Part shown: one piece after another, positions 13,780-14,513 of the stretch
Layout: each line of letters opens with the position of its first letter
Position numbering within the stretch: the stretch's first letter is position 1
NCBI GenBank assembly: GCA_900769975.1
Contig: CAAGIR010000014.1
Location: 1 to 14,513, forward strand
Direction of reading: 5' to 3'
Origin: Spirochaetia bacterium
GTDB taxonomy: Bacteria > Spirochaetota > Spirochaetia > Treponematales > Treponemataceae
DNA length: 14,513 bases
Translations under genes and position numbers: made by a program
The notes under the pieces: model-generated
Told to the model about the DNA's origin: nothing
Seen by the model: only the letters and a program-made list of their open reading frames with translations
Database searches by the model: none

Positions 13780-14418
13780 TTAATGCCGTAAAAGATGTAT
13801 AATGCCAGCCAGCCATTTCATACGCTCGATTGTTGCTTCGCTCGTAATATTCAGCTGTTTTATAAGTTCTTTTACTGTATTTTCAAATACGGTTTTTCTT
13901 GTCTTGTTGTCACTTCTCCGCCAGCCTTTCAACAAAACTTCTTCCCGCTTTATCATCGCAAGCGTTCCTGTTATCCAGTTTAGATTTATTGGTAGGTGGC
14001 GTTTTAAATACTGTAATTCCCTGTAAAGGTTGCCGCATACGCCTATTGCGTTGTTTTGCAATTCTCGCCGCTGGTCGCACTCCGCAAGGCTTACGGCATA
14101 AATCAAGTTTGCTTCAATTATGCAACCTATGAGCGTATCGGTATATTTTATCAATTTCAGCTTTCGACTCTTCAAAAACCATTCGGGGTATTCGCTTCTA
14201 AATTGCTGGTTCGGCGTTCTGCCATATTTTGCAAATATCGCGTTAATCTCTTCTTGGTCTTTTTCGTCGATATTTTTTATTACCTGTTTTACGCTTCGCG
14301 GGCTTTTCTTCAATCCAAAATCCCGCAAGCAAAAATCGGTTATATCGTCCTGCAATTTTTCGGCGCATTTGTAAAACTCCAAGTCGCTTAAATCTTGCAA
14401 ATTCTTTAAAACGCTCAT
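13780..14418 (-). CDS. avd: DGR accessory variability determinant (Avd-like, helical)
   Basis: 212 residues, nearly all helical, and basic. The C-terminal 130 residues look like the DGR accessory four-helix bundle: ANLIYAVSLAECDQRRELQN, AIGVCGNLYRELQYLKRHLP, then REEVLLKGWRRSDNKTRK. BPP-1 Avd is a pentameric barrel of four-helix subunits that binds the RT and template RNA. This protein is longer than BPP-1 Avd (about 128 residues); the extra N-terminal 80 residues may contact RNA or RT. ATG 14418 has AAGGGTT upstream. It sits between the variable gene and the TR, the same place as in BPP-1. Sequence identity among Avd proteins is low, so the call relies on pattern and context. Confidence 0.8.
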   Translation of the reverse strand: MSVLKNLQDLSDLEFYKCAEKLQDDITDFCLRDFGLKKSPRSVKQVIKNIDEKDQEEINAIFAKYGRTPNQQFRSEYPEWFLKSRKLKLIKYTDTLIGCIIEANLIYAVSLAECDQRRELQNNAIGVCGNLYRELQYLKRHLPINLNWITGTLAMIKREEVLLKGWRRSDNKTRKTVFENTVKELIKQLNITSEATIERMKWLAGIIHLLRH

Positions 14419-14447
14419 TTATTCAACCCTTACAAAAAATATATTTT

Positions 14448-14482
14448 CCTGCAAACCGCCCGCACGGGGCGGTGATTGCAGG
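14448..14482. repeat. GC-rich inverted repeat just after the variable gene (DGR hairpin/cruciform)
   Basis: CCTGCAA (14448-14454) pairs with TTGCAGG (14476-14482) and CCGCCC (14456-14461) with GGGCGG (14467-14472), leaving a five-base loop and a small internal loop. It begins one base from the stop of the variable gene. BPP-1 needs a hairpin just downstream of the VR for efficient target recognition, so that is the first reading. A terminator is the second, but the minus-strand T-run lies about eight bases beyond the stem. Confidence 0.75.
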
Positions 14483-14513
14483 TTATGCGATTATGAAGCG
14501 GGGGCGAACGTAA
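14483..14513 (-). CDS. 3' end of the DGR target gene (variable repeat end), partial
   Basis: Only the last ten codons are inside the window, one of them incomplete: ...YVRPRFIIA-stop. The 15 bases 14499-14513 are identical to the 3' end of the template repeat, and the frame matches the TR frame (YVRPRF). The protein is therefore the DGR target, most likely a receptor-binding tail fibre or other protein with a C-terminal C-type-lectin or Ig-like variable domain; the fold cannot be judged from this fragment. Confidence 0.8.
   Translation of the reverse strand, partial: YVRPRFIIA

Overview
This window is part of a tailed double-stranded DNA phage or prophage, probably a siphovirus. Every convincing gene lies on the minus strand, so the window is read here from right (14513) to left (1). 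The host is probably a diderm bacterium that uses Shine-Dalgarno initiation: G-rich ribosome sites precede most starts, and the lysis cassette ends in an overlapping inner-membrane/lipoprotein pair that looks like Rz/Rz1 spanins. The amidase, portal and minor capsid proteins resemble families common in Spirochaetes and Firmicutes (including outer-membrane Negativicutes). I cannot name the host.

Right part (about 12100-14513): a diversity-generating retroelement (DGR), in the same order as Bordetella phage BPP-1. The last codons of a variable target gene enter from the right edge. They are followed by a GC-rich hairpin, an Avd-like accessory protein, an adenine-rich template repeat with a structured spacer, and a reverse transcriptase carrying the DGR-type motif 4 (IGSQISQ) and YMDD. 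Two small genes of unknown function and a strong terminator end this unit.

Middle (10264-12036): a lysis cassette of amidase, one-TM protein, holin-like protein, i-spanin and overlapping o-spanin. Next (7239-10253) comes a packaging unit of ParB/DNA-methyltransferase fusion, small terminase and large terminase.

Left part: the head unit (3455-7099) holds the portal, a 46-residue small gene, a MuF-type minor capsid protein with a C-terminal papain-like toxin domain, and a small putative immunity gene. The tail unit (1-3292) holds the tape measure protein, a 121-residue tail gene and a partial tail gene. No major capsid, scaffold, connector or major tail protein is present between MuF and the tape measure, which is an unusual layout.

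Four of the units (lysis, packaging, head, tail) begin with the same 10-base element, AATGACTATA. In all four cases it opens a 3- to 9-codon reading frame (MTI...) whose stop touches or overlaps the start codon of the first gene. A 30-base direct repeat flanks the portal-MuF-immunity module exactly. The most interesting content is the DGR, then the MuF toxin/immunity module, then the shared leader element.
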